Positions 5,687 through 15,318 of a stretch of 16,613 nucleotides of DNA are shown in pieces (within the stretch, counting starts at the first letter, position 1; every line of letters begins with the position of its first letter). A program made the position numbers and the translations under genes. Origin of the DNA: an uncultured Lysobacteraceae bacterium (GTDB lineage Bacteria; Pseudomonadota; Gammaproteobacteria; Xanthomonadales; Rhodanobacteraceae); NCBI GenBank assembly GCA_946482585.1, contig CAMLSI010000047.1, forward strand, positions 1 to 16,613. Reading direction: 5' to 3'. The notes under the pieces were generated by a model. It was not told the DNA's origin and did not search any database. It worked only from the letters and a program-made list of their open reading frames with translations.

Positions 5687-8044
5687 TCAGCGCAGTACCT
5701 GGAACTCCACCTGCGCATAGTTCCCCGACGGCGTCAGCGCGGTGATCGCCTGCGCGCCGGGCTCGTCGAAGTCGTGTTCGAACGGCCGGTTCGCGTCGAG
5801 CGCCGCCTTGATGCGACCGTTGACGAGCCATTGCACCGTGCCCTGCGCGCCGAGCGCGCGCAGCGACAGGTGCGGCGGCCGCGTGCTGCCGGGCGCGCGC
5901 GCAAGGCTGCTGCCCGGCGCGACGCCGGCGATCTGCAGGTTGGCGCTGCCGTCGAGCCCATCGTCGGCGCAACCGCGTGCGAGCGGCGGCAACTGCGAGG
6001 CCTTGCGTTGCCACGCGGCGAGCCAGGGTTGCGCGAGCGCGGGCCAGCGCGCGAGCACGAGCGTGCGCTCCTCCGCGGCATGACAGCCGCCGCTGAGGCG
6101 CCGTCCGCTGCGCGCGTCGATGCGCAGGGTCAGCCGGGCATCGTGCCATGCCGTCGCCTCGCGCTCGGGCAGGGTCGGCGGAATCGCGCCGTCCAGGATC
6201 ATGGCCTTGCGCTTTTCCTGGCACAGCTGCGGCTGTTCCGCATCGAACGCGGTGCCGAGCGGCCAGCATAGGTCGAGCTCGCCGACGCTGGACGGCGGCG
6301 ATGCCGGCGCGGCGTCCTCGGGCGCGCGCGGCAGGCTGTCGGCGGCCTGGAACAGCAGCGGCAGCGCGGTGATCGCACCGTACTGTCCGGGCACCGGCGT
6401 GCCGTCAGGGCGGCCGACCCAGACGCCCAGCGTGTAGCGCCGCGTGGTGCCGAGCGCCCACGCATCGCGAAAGCCGTACGACGTACCGGTTTTCCAGGCC
6501 AGACGAGCGCGTCGGCCCGGATCGAAGGTGTCGCGATTCTGGCCCGGCCGCAGACTCGCTTCGAGCATGCTGCGCACGATATGGGCCGCGCCCGCGCTCA
6601 GCAGCCGGCGCTCCGCGAGCGGTTCCTCGGCGCGCAGGCGCACGGTGGCCGCGAGCCCGCCGCGATGGAACGCCGCATACGCGCCGACCAGGTCTTCGAG
6701 CGTCGCGCCGGTGCCGCCGAGAATCAGCGACAGGTTCGGACTCGCGCCGCGCGGCCATTGCAGCGCGAGCCCGCCGTTGGCGAGCCGCGCGGCGAAGCGC
6801 GCAGGCCCGACGCGATCGAGCAGATCGACCGCAGGCACGTTCAACGACAGGCGTAGCGCTTCGGCTGCGCTGACCGGCCCGTTGAAGGCCTGATCGAAAT
6901 TGCCGGGTCGATAGCCGCCGAACGACTGCGGCGCGTCGACGAGCAGGCTTTCCGAATGAATCAGGCCGTCGTCGAGCGCGAGACCGTACAGGAACGGCTT
7001 CAGGGTCGATCCGGGCGAACGCGGCGCGCGCACCATGTCGACATGGCCGAGGCGCTGCGGGTCGGCGAACGCGCCCGAGCCCACGTACGCGAGCGTCTCG
7101 AGATTCGCGTTGTCGACGAGCAGCAGGGCGGCCGACGTGCGATCGGGCAGGCGCGCGAGATAGCCGCTCACGCGCGCTTCCATCGCGGCCTGCAGTTCGC
7201 GATCGATGGTCGAGCGGATGCTGCGCCGGTGCGGCAGTGCGGAGCGCAGGCGCTGCGCGAGCAGTGCGGCATCCAGCGGCGGATCGAGCGTGCGCGCCGC
7301 GACCGTTTCGCGCTGTGCGTCCTGCACCGTGGTCGCATCCCAGCGCTCGAGTTCGCGCAGGCGCGCGAGCAGCTTGTCGCGATAGCGCTGTGCGAGCGCG
7401 GCGTTGCGGTCCGGCCGCAGTCGGCTCGGCGCCTGCGGCAGCACCGCGAGCAGCGCGGCTTCGGCGTGGCTCAGGCGTTTCGACGATTTGCCGAGATAGG
7501 CCCAGGAGGCCGCTTCCACGCCCTGTATCGTGCCGCCGAACGGTGCGTGATTCAGATACAGCGTGAGGATTTCATCCTTGCTCAGATGCGCTTCGAGCTG
7601 CAGCGCGCGCAGTATCTGTTTGAGCTTGCCGAACGCGTTGCGCGAGTGCGGATCGAGGATGCGCGCGACCTGCATGGTCAGGGTCGACCCGCCCGACACG
7701 GTGCGTCCGTGCCGGATGCGCTGCGCGCTCGCGCGCGCGAGCGCGAACGGATTGACGCCGGGATGCAGGCGGAACCAGCGGTCTTCGTAGGTCAGCACCG
7801 CCTCGAGATACAGCGGCGATACCGCATCCGGCGTGACCGGATAGCGCCAGATGCCGTCGGCATCGGGGAATGCGCGCAGCGGCGTGCCGTCGCGTGCGAG
7901 CACCACCGTGCTGCCGCCGCCGTCCGCCGGCAGCGGCAGCGGGAACAGGCGGTCGAGCACGAACGCGATGACCGACAGCGCGAGCGCGGCGAGCAGCAGG
8001 CGCCGCAGCCATCGAACCGTCGCCGTGCGCAGCGTGAACCTCAT
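5687..8044 (-). CDS. pbpC: Penicillin-binding protein 1C (peptidoglycan glycosyltransferase)
   Basis: A 785-residue class A penicillin-binding protein, the normal length for PBP1C. A basic N-terminus and one transmembrane anchor (about 15-33) are followed by the glycosyltransferase domain (about 60-230), with catalytic E87 in TYEDRWF, GGSTLTMQ (118-125) and TLYLN (161-165). The transpeptidase domain (about 300-580) holds the Ser-x-x-Lys box S346-T-L-K349, S400-L-N402 and K518-T-G-T521. A C-terminal BiPBP_C beta domain covers about 690-785. It polymerises lipid II in the periplasm. In E. coli PBP1C the transpeptidase activity is hard to detect, but all motif residues are present here. The start ATG at 8044 has an AGGAG about 13 bases upstream, a long spacing. 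It lies 71 bases after yfhM on the same strand, the classic yfhM-pbpC pair. Confidence 0.95.
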   Translation of the reverse strand: MRFTLRTATVRWLRRLLLAALALSVIAFVLDRLFPLPLPADGGGSTVVLARDGTPLRAFPDADGIWRYPVTPDAVSPLYLEAVLTYEDRWFRLHPGVNPFALARASAQRIRHGRTVSGGSTLTMQVARILDPHSRNAFGKLKQILRALQLEAHLSKDEILTLYLNHAPFGGTIQGVEAASWAYLGKSSKRLSHAEAALLAVLPQAPSRLRPDRNAALAQRYRDKLLARLRELERWDATTVQDAQRETVAARTLDPPLDAALLAQRLRSALPHRRSIRSTIDRELQAAMEARVSGYLARLPDRTSAALLLVDNANLETLAYVGSGAFADPQRLGHVDMVRAPRSPGSTLKPFLYGLALDDGLIHSESLLVDAPQSFGGYRPGNFDQAFNGPVSAAEALRLSLNVPAVDLLDRVGPARFAARLANGGLALQWPRGASPNLSLILGGTGATLEDLVGAYAAFHRGGLAATVRLRAEEPLAERRLLSAGAAHIVRSMLEASLRPGQNRDTFDPGRRARLAWKTGTSYGFRDAWALGTTRRYTLGVWVGRPDGTPVPGQYGAITALPLLFQAADSLPRAPEDAAPASPPSSVGELDLCWPLGTAFDAEQPQLCQEKRKAMILDGAIPPTLPEREATAWHDARLTLRIDARSGRRLSGGCHAAEERTLVLARWPALAQPWLAAWQRKASQLPPLARGCADDGLDGSANLQIAGVAPGSSLARAPGSTRPPHLSLRALGAQGTVQWLVNGRIKAALDANRPFEHDFDEPGAQAITALTPSGNYAQVEFQVLR

Positions 8045-8115
8045 GCGCGACGATCAGCTCCTCTTCCCCGACGACGGTCGGGAGAGAGGACGCCAGGCGT
8101 GCCCGCGCGTTCGCG

Positions 8116-11100
8116 TCACGGCTGCACGACGGTCACGCGCGCCGGCACGCTGCGCGCTACGCCGCGGATCTGCGGCCGGTACATGTCTTCGACCGTGGTC
8201 GGCGGCACCAGGTAGTTGCCCGGCGACACGGCGCGCACGAGGTAGAACACGTGCGCCTGCTGTCCCTGCATGAGGTTCAGTGCGGCGACGTAGCGATCGT
8301 CGCGGAATTCCTCGTGCTTGACGTCGGCCGCATAGGCGCGTTCGGCGATCTGCACGCCGTCGACGACGACATCGGCCCATTGCCTGGCGTCGGTCAGGTT
8401 GAAGTTCTCGATTTCGAGACCGCCCGGCAGCAGATCGATCAGCAGCGCATCGCGCATCGCTTCTTTCGCTTCGATCTTCAGACCCACGATGAGTCCTTCG
8501 CCTTCCTTGAGCTCGCCGCCGTCCCAGGCCGTGCCGTCGAGCGCATACCACTGGCGCTGGATGGATACGACGCTGTCGTCGGCGGCCGGCGCGGTCTTCG
8601 GAATGCCGGCGACGTCTTCGCTGACGTAGAGCGGCGCGCTCGCATCCGGCACGAAGCGCACGCCGGCGCGCAGCGCGGCGGCGTCGAAGCTGCGGCTCCA
8701 GATCGGCGTCGGTTCGATCGTTTCGTTCGCGCCGCCGAGGCTCAGGCTGCCGCCGACCTTCGCGTCGCCGCGGGCGATCAGCGCCTTGCCGAGCCGCGCG
8801 ATCGCACTCTGTTCCTGCGTGCTGAGCCAGAGGATGCGATTGCCGCTTTTCTTCGCGACGAGCTCGCGGCCGAGCGCGACGACGGATTCGTCGTACTCGG
8901 GCTTGCTCAGCCCGGCCTGGTGCGCGAGCGCGACCATGAGCGCCGCGTCGCGCAGTTCCGAACCGTAGTCGCCGAGATAGCGCGGCCGCTCGACCTTCTT
9001 CGCGAACGCTTCGTCGAGCGCCTGACGGCCGCGCGCGGTATCGCCGCGCAGGCTCAGCGCGATGCCGAGGTGCACCAGCGGCAGGGCCGTGACCGACTTG
9101 CCGCGTTCGTTGTCGAACAGCGTGCGCAAGGTGCCCAGCGGCGCGCGCTGTACGCGCGCGAGCACGTAGGCCGACCAGGCCTGATCGGCGAAGCGCAGGT
9201 GGTCGGCGCTGTCGTAGGCGTAGTACGGATGGCCGCCCGAGAGCAGGTCGTCGTTGAGCCGCCTGAGCGCGTTCTGCAGCACGCCTTCGGGCACGGCGAA
9301 GCCGGCCTCGCGCGCGTCGAGCAGGAACTCGGTCACGTACGGCGTCAGCATCGTGTCGACCGCGCCGTCGCCGCCCCACATCGAGAAATGCCCCGACGGC
9401 ACCTGCATCGCCGAAATGCGGCTGATCGCGTCGTCGATCATGCGCCGCCGCGCGTCGTCGGGCAGCGGCGCGATGCCGAGGTTCTTCGCGTTGCCGGCAT
9501 CGAGCACGAGCACGCCGTAGCCGCGGCTCGTGGTCTGTTCGACGCAGCCGTAGGGATAGCCGAGCAGGCCGCGCACCGAACTGGCGAACGGCAGCGGCGG
9601 CAATGCGCTGACGCTCAGGCTGGCGTCGACGGAGTCGGCGATGAGTCCCTCCATCGCGCCGGTGCCCAGGCCTAGGCTGGATCCCGGCTGCAGCACCTGC
9701 GGCGAGGAGCGCAGCACGGCGGGCCATGCGGGCCGCACGGCGATCTCGAACTCGCGGCGCAGGTTCAGTTCGGCCGATTCGGCGAACACGCGGAATCGGC
9801 CGACACCCATGCCTTCGTCGGCGGCGAGCGCGAACTGCAAGGTCTTCTTCGCGCCGTCGGCGAGCTTCTGCGTGCGTGCCGCATCGGCGATGCGCAGCGG
9901 CGGATCGGCTTCGAGACGCACGCGGAATTCGCGCTCGCTGCCGGAGAAATTGCTGAGGTCGAGGGTCAGGGTCGCGCTGTCGCCCGGTGCGAGCACGCGC
10001 GGCGTCGACACTTCGGCGACCAGCGGCGCGCGCACGACCGTCTCGGTGTCGGCGCCGCCGTAGCGATCGTCGCCGAACACGAGTCCGCTCACGCGCAAGG
10101 TGCCGTTGAAGTCGGGAACCGGCAGGTCGAGCTTCGCGTTGCCCTGTGCGTCGAGCTTGACCGCGCCGGAGAACAGGTCGACGGTCTGCACTTTCGCGGT
10201 CGGCCGCCGTGCCTGCGGCAGCGCGGCGGCTGCCATGTCGCCGCCGTAGCGCAGTTTGGCGAGCGCGCCGTCGAAACTCTCGATGAGCCGGCCGTAGAGA
10301 TCGTAGGCATCGATGCCGAGACGGCGCTGGCCGAAGAACCAGGCGACCGCATCGGGCCGCGCGAAGCGCGTGATGTTGAGGATGCCGACATCGACTGCGG
10401 ATACGGTGACGTAGGCCGTCTTGCCCGCGAGCGCCGGCGCCTTGATCTCGACCGGCAGCGGCAGCTCCGGCTTCATCTGTTTCGGTGCGCCGATCTCGAC
10501 GGCGATCTTGCGTTCGCTGCGGTCCATGACCACGTGCGCGACGCCGACCGCACGCGCCGGAGTGACCTTGCTCGCGGCCGAACCGCCGCGCAGCACGAGC
10601 GCGCTGACGTACACGTCGTGGCGTTCCCAGTCCGGCGTGACCGGAATCTCGAACGTGGTCGCGTCCTTGACCGCGATCGGGCGCGTGTACAGCAGCTTGT
10701 CGCTCTCGACGAGCAGCAGGCCCGTGCCGGCCTGCGGCGGGGTCACGGTGACCTTGAGCGTGTCGCCGGCGCGATAGCGTTCTTTGTCGAGCGCGAGCTT
10801 GATCTTGTCGGGGCGCGCTTCCTTGCCGCGGTTCTCGTCGTCCCAGCTCCAGCCCGCGGTGAACGGATAGCGCAGCGTGAGTCCGGTCGCCGGATCGAGC
10901 ACCTCGAGGCGATAGCCGCCCCATTCCACGGGCACGTCGAACCTGACCGCCTGGCCCGCGACCGTCGCGATGTCGCGCGACTCGACCGTGTCGAAGCTGC
11001 GTGTGAAATCGAAGCGCCAGCCGCTGCTCTTGTCGTAGCTCCAGTGATAGTTGCGGTTCTCGCGCACGAGGCTGAACTTGAGTCCCTGCGCCGCGAGCAG

Positions 11101-13068
11101 TTCGCCCTGCGCGTTCGCGCGGATGAGTTCGAAGCCGACGCGGCCGTTCGCGTTCGCGCCGTCCTCGGGATCGAACAGCGGACGCACGCCGACGAGCGCA
11201 TCGGCCGGCCACACCGTGCGCTTCAAGGTACGCGTGACGCTGCGTCCGCCGCTTTCGTACACGCTGCCCGAGATCATTGCCGCGAGCGGTGCCTGCACTT
11301 TCAGATCGGCCAGCACGTCGATCTCGCGCCGCAGCCTGCCGTGTCCGTCGAGTACCTCGTCGACGACGTCGCGCGCTTCCTTGGGCAGTTCCAGCGTCGG
11401 ATCGCCGAAGAAGAAATCCTTGTGCGCCTCGAGCGGATGCGCGTCGTTCGCGACGGTCAGGCGCGCGGTGAAACGATTGCCGGCCGCGGGCGCGCCGTAG
11501 AGGTAGTCGCCCTGCACGTCGAGCGCGAGCGTGTCGCCCGGGCGCAGGCGTTCCTGCGCCGCGCCGAGTTCGAGCTTGAGCCGCTCGGGCAGGAATTCCT
11601 CGATGCGCAGGGTCAGTGCCTGATTGGCCTCTTTGGCGGCGGGATCGAGGCGGAATTCGATCTGCCAGCGCCCGGTCGGCGCGTCGGCCGGAATCGCCTG
11701 CGACCATTCGAGATAGCCGAGCTCGCGCGGTTCGAGCTTGGCCTGGCTCCATTGGCGCCCGTCGGGCTGCTTCAGGGTCAGGAACACGGGCTGCGGCGGA
11801 ATCGGCTTGCCGTCGCTGTCGCGCAGCAGGGCCGAGACGCGCAGGGTTTCGCCGGGACGATAGAGATCGCGCCCCGACCAGGCGAACACGTCGAACCATT
11901 CCTGACGGCGGCCGGCCACGGCGAAGTCGGACAGATCCAGCGCCGGCTGATTGAACGGCAACAGCGACACGTCACTGCCGCTGCGCGCGACGAGCACCTG
12001 GTTCGACGTCAGCTTGTAGTTCAGCAGTGCGTTGCCGTCGGCGTCGGTGCGCGCATCGAGCACGGATTCGCCCTTCGCATCGAGCACCGACAGCTCGACG
12101 CCGGACAGCGCCGCGCCGGATTTCAGCGAGGCCGCGTGCACGAACAATTGCTCGCGATAGGCGCGCGTGTGCAGACCGATGTCGCTGACGAAGAAGAAGC
12201 TCGTCTCCCATTCGCCGCTGAACGAGCCGGCGCGCTTCATGACCGCGAAATAGAGGCCCGGCTTGGACAGCTCGGCGACGTCCTGGATCGGAAGATAAGT
12301 CACGGTGCGTTCGTTCTGCTTGCCGCCGAGCACGAAGCGATTCGCGTAGACCGATTCGGCGATGCGCGCGACCGGTGCGCCCTTGCGGCCCCACCAGCCG
12401 CTGTCGGCGTCGAGGTCGTAGCTCGAGCGACGCTCGTTGCCCTGGTAGGCGGCGAAGAAGGTCGACAGTTCCTTGTCGCGCACGCGCAGGAATTCCACGT
12501 CGACTTCGCCGACATTGACCGAGACCACCGGAATGCCGCGCGTCTCGCGCGCGGGCAGCACGCTGCCCTGCGAGGCGAAGCCGACCGCGGGCTCGAGCGG
12601 GCCGGTGAACACCTCGCGCGTCCGGTCGCTGCCGAGCGTGCGGCCGTCGACGGCGGCGATGCCGCCGCGAAGCGCGACCGTGTAGGTCTGGTTGGCCTGC
12701 ACATAGGGAAAACGCAGGGTTTTGCCATCTTCATCGAGCGCCCAGCTGCCGCTGACCGCGGCGCCCTTGGGGTCCTTGACCGCGAGCAGGTCGTCGAACG
12801 TCTGCGCCCCGACCAGCGGCTGGCTGAATTCGAGCACCAGCGCGAGCTGGCCCTGGTACTGCGCAGCGTGCGCGGCGGACAGTGCGAACTCGGTGTCGGC
12901 CGGCTTGGCCTCGGCCGGTTTCGCGGGCGGCGGCGTTCCCTGTGCCTGCGGCAGCGCGGGTTCGGGGCGACTGCAGGCGGCGAGGGCGAACAGGGCAGCG
13001 CAGAGCAACGCGGTGCACTTGGCCAGGCGCATCCGTGACGGCAGAGCGAAGGCAGGCATCGTTCTCAT
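8116..13068 (-). CDS. yfhM: Bacterial alpha-2-macroglobulin lipoprotein with thioester
   Basis: A 1650-residue protein, almost exactly the size of E. coli YfhM/ECAM. The N-terminus is a lipoprotein signal: RLAK, a hydrophobic run, then lipobox LAAC with Cys at 32. A chain of macroglobulin-type beta domains follows, including YRPGETLRVSALLRD (near 395). The A2M module (about 960-1005) has VPDFNGTLRVSGLVFGDDRY. The helical thioester domain contains YPYGCVEQTTSRG, with the reactive CVEQ at 1175-1178 (bases 9535-9546). Such proteins trap attacking proteases in the periplasm: cleavage of a bait region exposes the thioester, which bonds covalently to the protease. Partnering with PBP1C is thought to link protease defence to wall repair. 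The ATG at 13068 has GGGA close upstream; in-frame ATGs at 13059 and 13032 are possible, and 13032 would give the most compact signal peptide. Confidence 0.94.
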   Translation of the reverse strand: MRTMPAFALPSRMRLAKCTALLCAALFALAACSRPEPALPQAQGTPPPAKPAEAKPADTEFALSAAHAAQYQGQLALVLEFSQPLVGAQTFDDLLAVKDPKGAAVSGSWALDEDGKTLRFPYVQANQTYTVALRGGIAAVDGRTLGSDRTREVFTGPLEPAVGFASQGSVLPARETRGIPVVSVNVGEVDVEFLRVRDKELSTFFAAYQGNERRSSYDLDADSGWWGRKGAPVARIAESVYANRFVLGGKQNERTVTYLPIQDVAELSKPGLYFAVMKRAGSFSGEWETSFFFVSDIGLHTRAYREQLFVHAASLKSGAALSGVELSVLDAKGESVLDARTDADGNALLNYKLTSNQVLVARSGSDVSLLPFNQPALDLSDFAVAGRRQEWFDVFAWSGRDLYRPGETLRVSALLRDSDGKPIPPQPVFLTLKQPDGRQWSQAKLEPRELGYLEWSQAIPADAPTGRWQIEFRLDPAAKEANQALTLRIEEFLPERLKLELGAAQERLRPGDTLALDVQGDYLYGAPAAGNRFTARLTVANDAHPLEAHKDFFFGDPTLELPKEARDVVDEVLDGHGRLRREIDVLADLKVQAPLAAMISGSVYESGGRSVTRTLKRTVWPADALVGVRPLFDPEDGANANGRVGFELIRANAQGELLAAQGLKFSLVRENRNYHWSYDKSSGWRFDFTRSFDTVESRDIATVAGQAVRFDVPVEWGGYRLEVLDPATGLTLRYPFTAGWSWDDENRGKEARPDKIKLALDKERYRAGDTLKVTVTPPQAGTGLLLVESDKLLYTRPIAVKDATTFEIPVTPDWERHDVYVSALVLRGGSAASKVTPARAVGVAHVVMDRSERKIAVEIGAPKQMKPELPLPVEIKAPALAGKTAYVTVSAVDVGILNITRFARPDAVAWFFGQRRLGIDAYDLYGRLIESFDGALAKLRYGGDMAAAALPQARRPTAKVQTVDLFSGAVKLDAQGNAKLDLPVPDFNGTLRVSGLVFGDDRYGGADTETVVRAPLVAEVSTPRVLAPGDSATLTLDLSNFSGSEREFRVRLEADPPLRIADAARTQKLADGAKKTLQFALAADEGMGVGRFRVFAESAELNLRREFEIAVRPAWPAVLRSSPQVLQPGSSLGLGTGAMEGLIADSVDASLSVSALPPLPFASSVRGLLGYPYGCVEQTTSRGYGVLVLDAGNAKNLGIAPLPDDARRRMIDDAISRISAMQVPSGHFSMWGGDGAVDTMLTPYVTEFLLDAREAGFAVPEGVLQNALRRLNDDLLSGGHPYYAYDSADHLRFADQAWSAYVLARVQRAPLGTLRTLFDNERGKSVTALPLVHLGIALSLRGDTARGRQALDEAFAKKVERPRYLGDYGSELRDAALMVALAHQAGLSKPEYDESVVALGRELVAKKSGNRILWLSTQEQSAIARLGKALIARGDAKVGGSLSLGGANETIEPTPIWSRSFDAAALRAGVRFVPDASAPLYVSEDVAGIPKTAPAADDSVVSIQRQWYALDGTAWDGGELKEGEGLIVGLKIEAKEAMRDALLIDLLPGGLEIENFNLTDARQWADVVVDGVQIAERAYAADVKHEEFRDDRYVAALNLMQGQQAHVFYLVRAVSPGNYLVPPTTVEDMYRPQIRGVARSVPARVTVVQP

Positions 13069-13091
13069 TCCCGGTTGACGAAGGCTGCGGC

Positions 13092-13097
13092 AGTATA
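13092..13097 (-). promoter_or_regulatory. Candidate -10 element for yfhM
   Basis: On the minus strand this reads TATACT, five of six to the sigma-70 consensus, and would start transcription about 17 bases before the yfhM ATG at 13068. No convincing -35 hexamer is seen 16-18 bases upstream. The 150-base gap between yfhM and the photolyase gene must contain promoters for both divergent genes; I see no clear one for the photolyase. Confidence 0.27.
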
Positions 13098-13218
13098 CGG
13101 CCGCCTTTCTGGCGATCCGCGGGCAGAATCAGGGAAGGCCGGCGACGCGGTTCGCATTCCGCGCGCGCGCCGTCACGCAGGGAATCATCGGCCGACAGCG
13201 GCCGCAAGGAATCGCCGC

Positions 13219-14628
13219 ATGAGCACCGCCGTCGTCTGGTTTCGCCGCGACCTTCGCCTCGCGGACAACCCTGCGCTAGAACGCGCGCTGCGCGATCACG
13301 CGCGCGTCGTGCCGCTGTACATCCACGCGCCGCACGAGGAAGCACCCTGGGAACCCGGCGCGGCGAGTCGCTGGTGGCTGCATCACTCGCTGGCGGCGCT
13401 GGCGGCGGATCTCGCGCGGCGCGGCGCGCGGCTCGAGATCCGCGCCGGCGACAGTCTCGCCGTGCTGCAGGACGTGCTGCATCGCTGCGGCGCCGATGCG
13501 GTCTACTGGAACCGCCTCTACGAACCGTCGGCGATCGCGCGCGATACACACGTGAAGCACACGCTGAAGTCGCAGGGCGTCGCCGCGCACAGTTTCAACG
13601 CGAATCTGCTCGTCGAACCCTGGGACGTGACCACCGCGCAGGGCGGGCCGTATCGCGTGTTCACGCCGTACTGGCGCAACCTGCGTGCGGCCCTGCCGTC
13701 GGTCCCGCCCGCGCCGGCACCGGCGCGTATCGATGGCGTCGCGCCGGAGCGTGCCCTCGCGCTCGACGCGCTGCGCCTGCTGCCGCGCACGACCTGGGAT
13801 ACCGGATTCCACGCGCAGTGGACGGCCGGCGAAGCCGGCGCGGCGCAGGCACTGTCGGCGTTTTGCGACGCGGCGTTGCAGGCCTATGCGGAACGGCGCG
13901 ATTTTCCGGCCGTCGCCGGCACGTCGCGTCTGTCGCCGTATCTGCATTTCGGCGAGATCTCGCCGCGGCAGATCCACTGGACCTTGACCGAACCCGGTCG
14001 CGATCTCGGCGCGCGCTGGCGCGAGGCGGCCGAACCGTTCCTGCGGGAACTCGGCTGGCGCGAGTTCTCGCATCATCTGCTCTATCACTTTCCGCGGACG
14101 CCGCAGGAAAACCTCAGCCCGAATTTCGACGGCTTCGACTGGCGCGAGCCGGCAGCCGGCGAACTGGCCGCCTGGCAGCGCGGACGTACCGGCATACCCA
14201 TCGTCGATGCCGGCATGCGCGAACTCTGGCACACGGGCTGGATGCACAATCGCGTGCGCATGCTCGTTGCGAGCTTTCTCTGCAAGAACTTGCGCATTCA
14301 CTGGCGTCACGGCGCGCGCTGGTTCTGGGACACGCTCGTCGATGCCGATCTGGCGAACAACACGCAGGGCTGGCAATGGACCGCCGGCACCGGCGCCGAC
14401 GCGGCGCCGTATTTCCGCATCTTCAATCCGGTGGTGCAGGGCGAACGCTTCGATGCCGACGGCGCCTACGTGAGGCGCTGGGTACCCGAACTCGGGCGCC
14501 ATGCATTCAAGAACATCCACACGCCGTGGAAGCAGCCCGAGCTGCTCGCGCGCAGCGGTTATCCGGAACCGATGGTCGATCTCGCCGCGTCGCGCGAGGC
14601 GGCGTTGCGGGCGTATCAGGATCGCTGA
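13219..14628 (+). CDS. phrB: Deoxyribodipyrimidine photolyase, class I (cryptochrome/photolyase family)
   Basis: A 469-residue flavoprotein that splits UV-made cyclobutane pyrimidine dimers with blue light. The N-terminal antenna domain opens with VVWFRRDLRLADNPAL (5-20) and contains YWNRLYEPSAIARD, a segment conserved in photolyases of the folate-antenna type. The FAD domain shows TSRLSPYLHFGEISPRQ, GMRELWHTGWMHNRVRM and DADLANNTQGWQWTAG. Aligning by eye to E. coli PhrB, the electron-transfer triad is W308, W362 and W385, and N381 matches the Asn near FAD N5. These points argue for an active CPD photolyase rather than a plain cryptochrome. AAGGA lies eight bases before the ATG at 13219, an ideal spacing. 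It is divergent from yfhM and ends 10 bases before the end of the convergent antiporter remnant, with no obvious terminator hairpin between. Confidence 0.93.
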   Translation: MSTAVVWFRRDLRLADNPALERALRDHARVVPLYIHAPHEEAPWEPGAASRWWLHHSLAALAADLARRGARLEIRAGDSLAVLQDVLHRCGADAVYWNRLYEPSAIARDTHVKHTLKSQGVAAHSFNANLLVEPWDVTTAQGGPYRVFTPYWRNLRAALPSVPPAPAPARIDGVAPERALALDALRLLPRTTWDTGFHAQWTAGEAGAAQALSAFCDAALQAYAERRDFPAVAGTSRLSPYLHFGEISPRQIHWTLTEPGRDLGARWREAAEPFLRELGWREFSHHLLYHFPRTPQENLSPNFDGFDWREPAAGELAAWQRGRTGIPIVDAGMRELWHTGWMHNRVRMLVASFLCKNLRIHWRHGARWFWDTLVDADLANNTQGWQWTAGTGADAAPYFRIFNPVVQGERFDADGAYVRRWVPELGRHAFKNIHTPWKQPELLARSGYPEPMVDLAASREAALRAYQDR

Positions 14629-14638
14629 ACGCCGCGCC

Positions 14639-15187
14639 TCAGTCGCGCCTGAGCTGCCACGCGCATATCGGCGGCGTGATCATTGCCGTCATCAGCGACG
14701 TCGCGACGATGACGGCGTCGATGCGCGGCGAGAACACGCCGGCGGCGAGACCCGGGCTCGCGATGACGACGCCGACCTCGCCGCACGGCACCGTGCCGGC
14801 GCCGACGAGGCTCGCGCCACGCCGGCCGAGCGAGTATGCGCCGGGAAAGCCGCCGACGAACTCGGACACGATCGCGATCACGGTGACGACGGCGAGCATC
14901 CACAGCGCGTCCGCGTTTCGCGCGCCCACGGCGATCCCGGCGCAAACGGAATGACGCCGCCGAGCACGCCGACGAGCAGCGCGCGGCGACCGGCTTTCTT
15001 CGGATCGTCCAGGCGCGTTTCGAGGCCGACCGAGAACAGCAGCACGATCGGCCACACAGCCTGCGGCGATCTCGCCGACGATGCCGGACAGCTTCTGGCG
15101 CGAGGTGATTTCGGCGCCGATCCGCGCGGCGACGAAGACGACGGACAGGCGCAGGAGAATGTCGCTGGCGTGGTGCATGGCTTCCAT
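14639..15187 (-). pseudogene. Broken, deleted CPA2-type cation:proton antiporter
   Basis: Pieces of a Kef/NapA-like antiporter appear in two minus-strand frames. From ATG 15187 (or 15178) the frame gives LLRLSVVFVAARIGAEITSR and GIVGEIAAG, the first two helices. Near 15055-15065 the match moves to another frame with LLFSVGLETRLDD and KKAGRRALLVGVLGGVIPFA, a well-known CPA2 segment. Near 14930-14945 it returns to the first frame with SEFVGGFPGAYSLGRRG, a PCGEVGVVIAS segment (normally PRGEVG) and ITPPICAWQL, the last helices. About 180 codons survive of roughly 400, so two frame changes coincide with two deletions; the larger removes the central ion-binding helices. The product cannot be a working antiporter. 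It ends convergent to the photolyase gene. The frame-switch positions are estimates from where family resemblance changes. Confidence 0.8.
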
Positions 15188-15318
15188 TCCCGAGGCTGTG
15201 GTGCCGATCCTCGAGCGCGACCGTGGCCCGGCTGCGGCCGCATTGTATTTTTCGCGGCCTGCGCCGATGCTACGACGCGGGAAGCGAACGCGGGACACGC
15301 CGCGGCGGGGAGAAGTGC

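Noticed and set aside
8054..11899. 1281-codon minus-strand open frame overlapping yfhM in another frame
   Set aside because: Extremely Arg-rich, low complexity, no domain; it is a frame-shifted copy of the yfhM coding sequence.
10534..13038. 834-codon plus-strand open frame opposite yfhM
   Set aside because: Composition is Arg/Glu/Gly shadow sequence with no recognisable motif. The minus strand encodes a motif-complete alpha-2-macroglobulin, and high GC in third positions leaves the opposite frame open.
13075..13099. TTGACG...TATACG as a plus-strand promoter for the photolyase gene
   Set aside because: The spacer is only 13 bases, too short for a sigma-70 promoter, and the pair lies about 120 bases from the gene.
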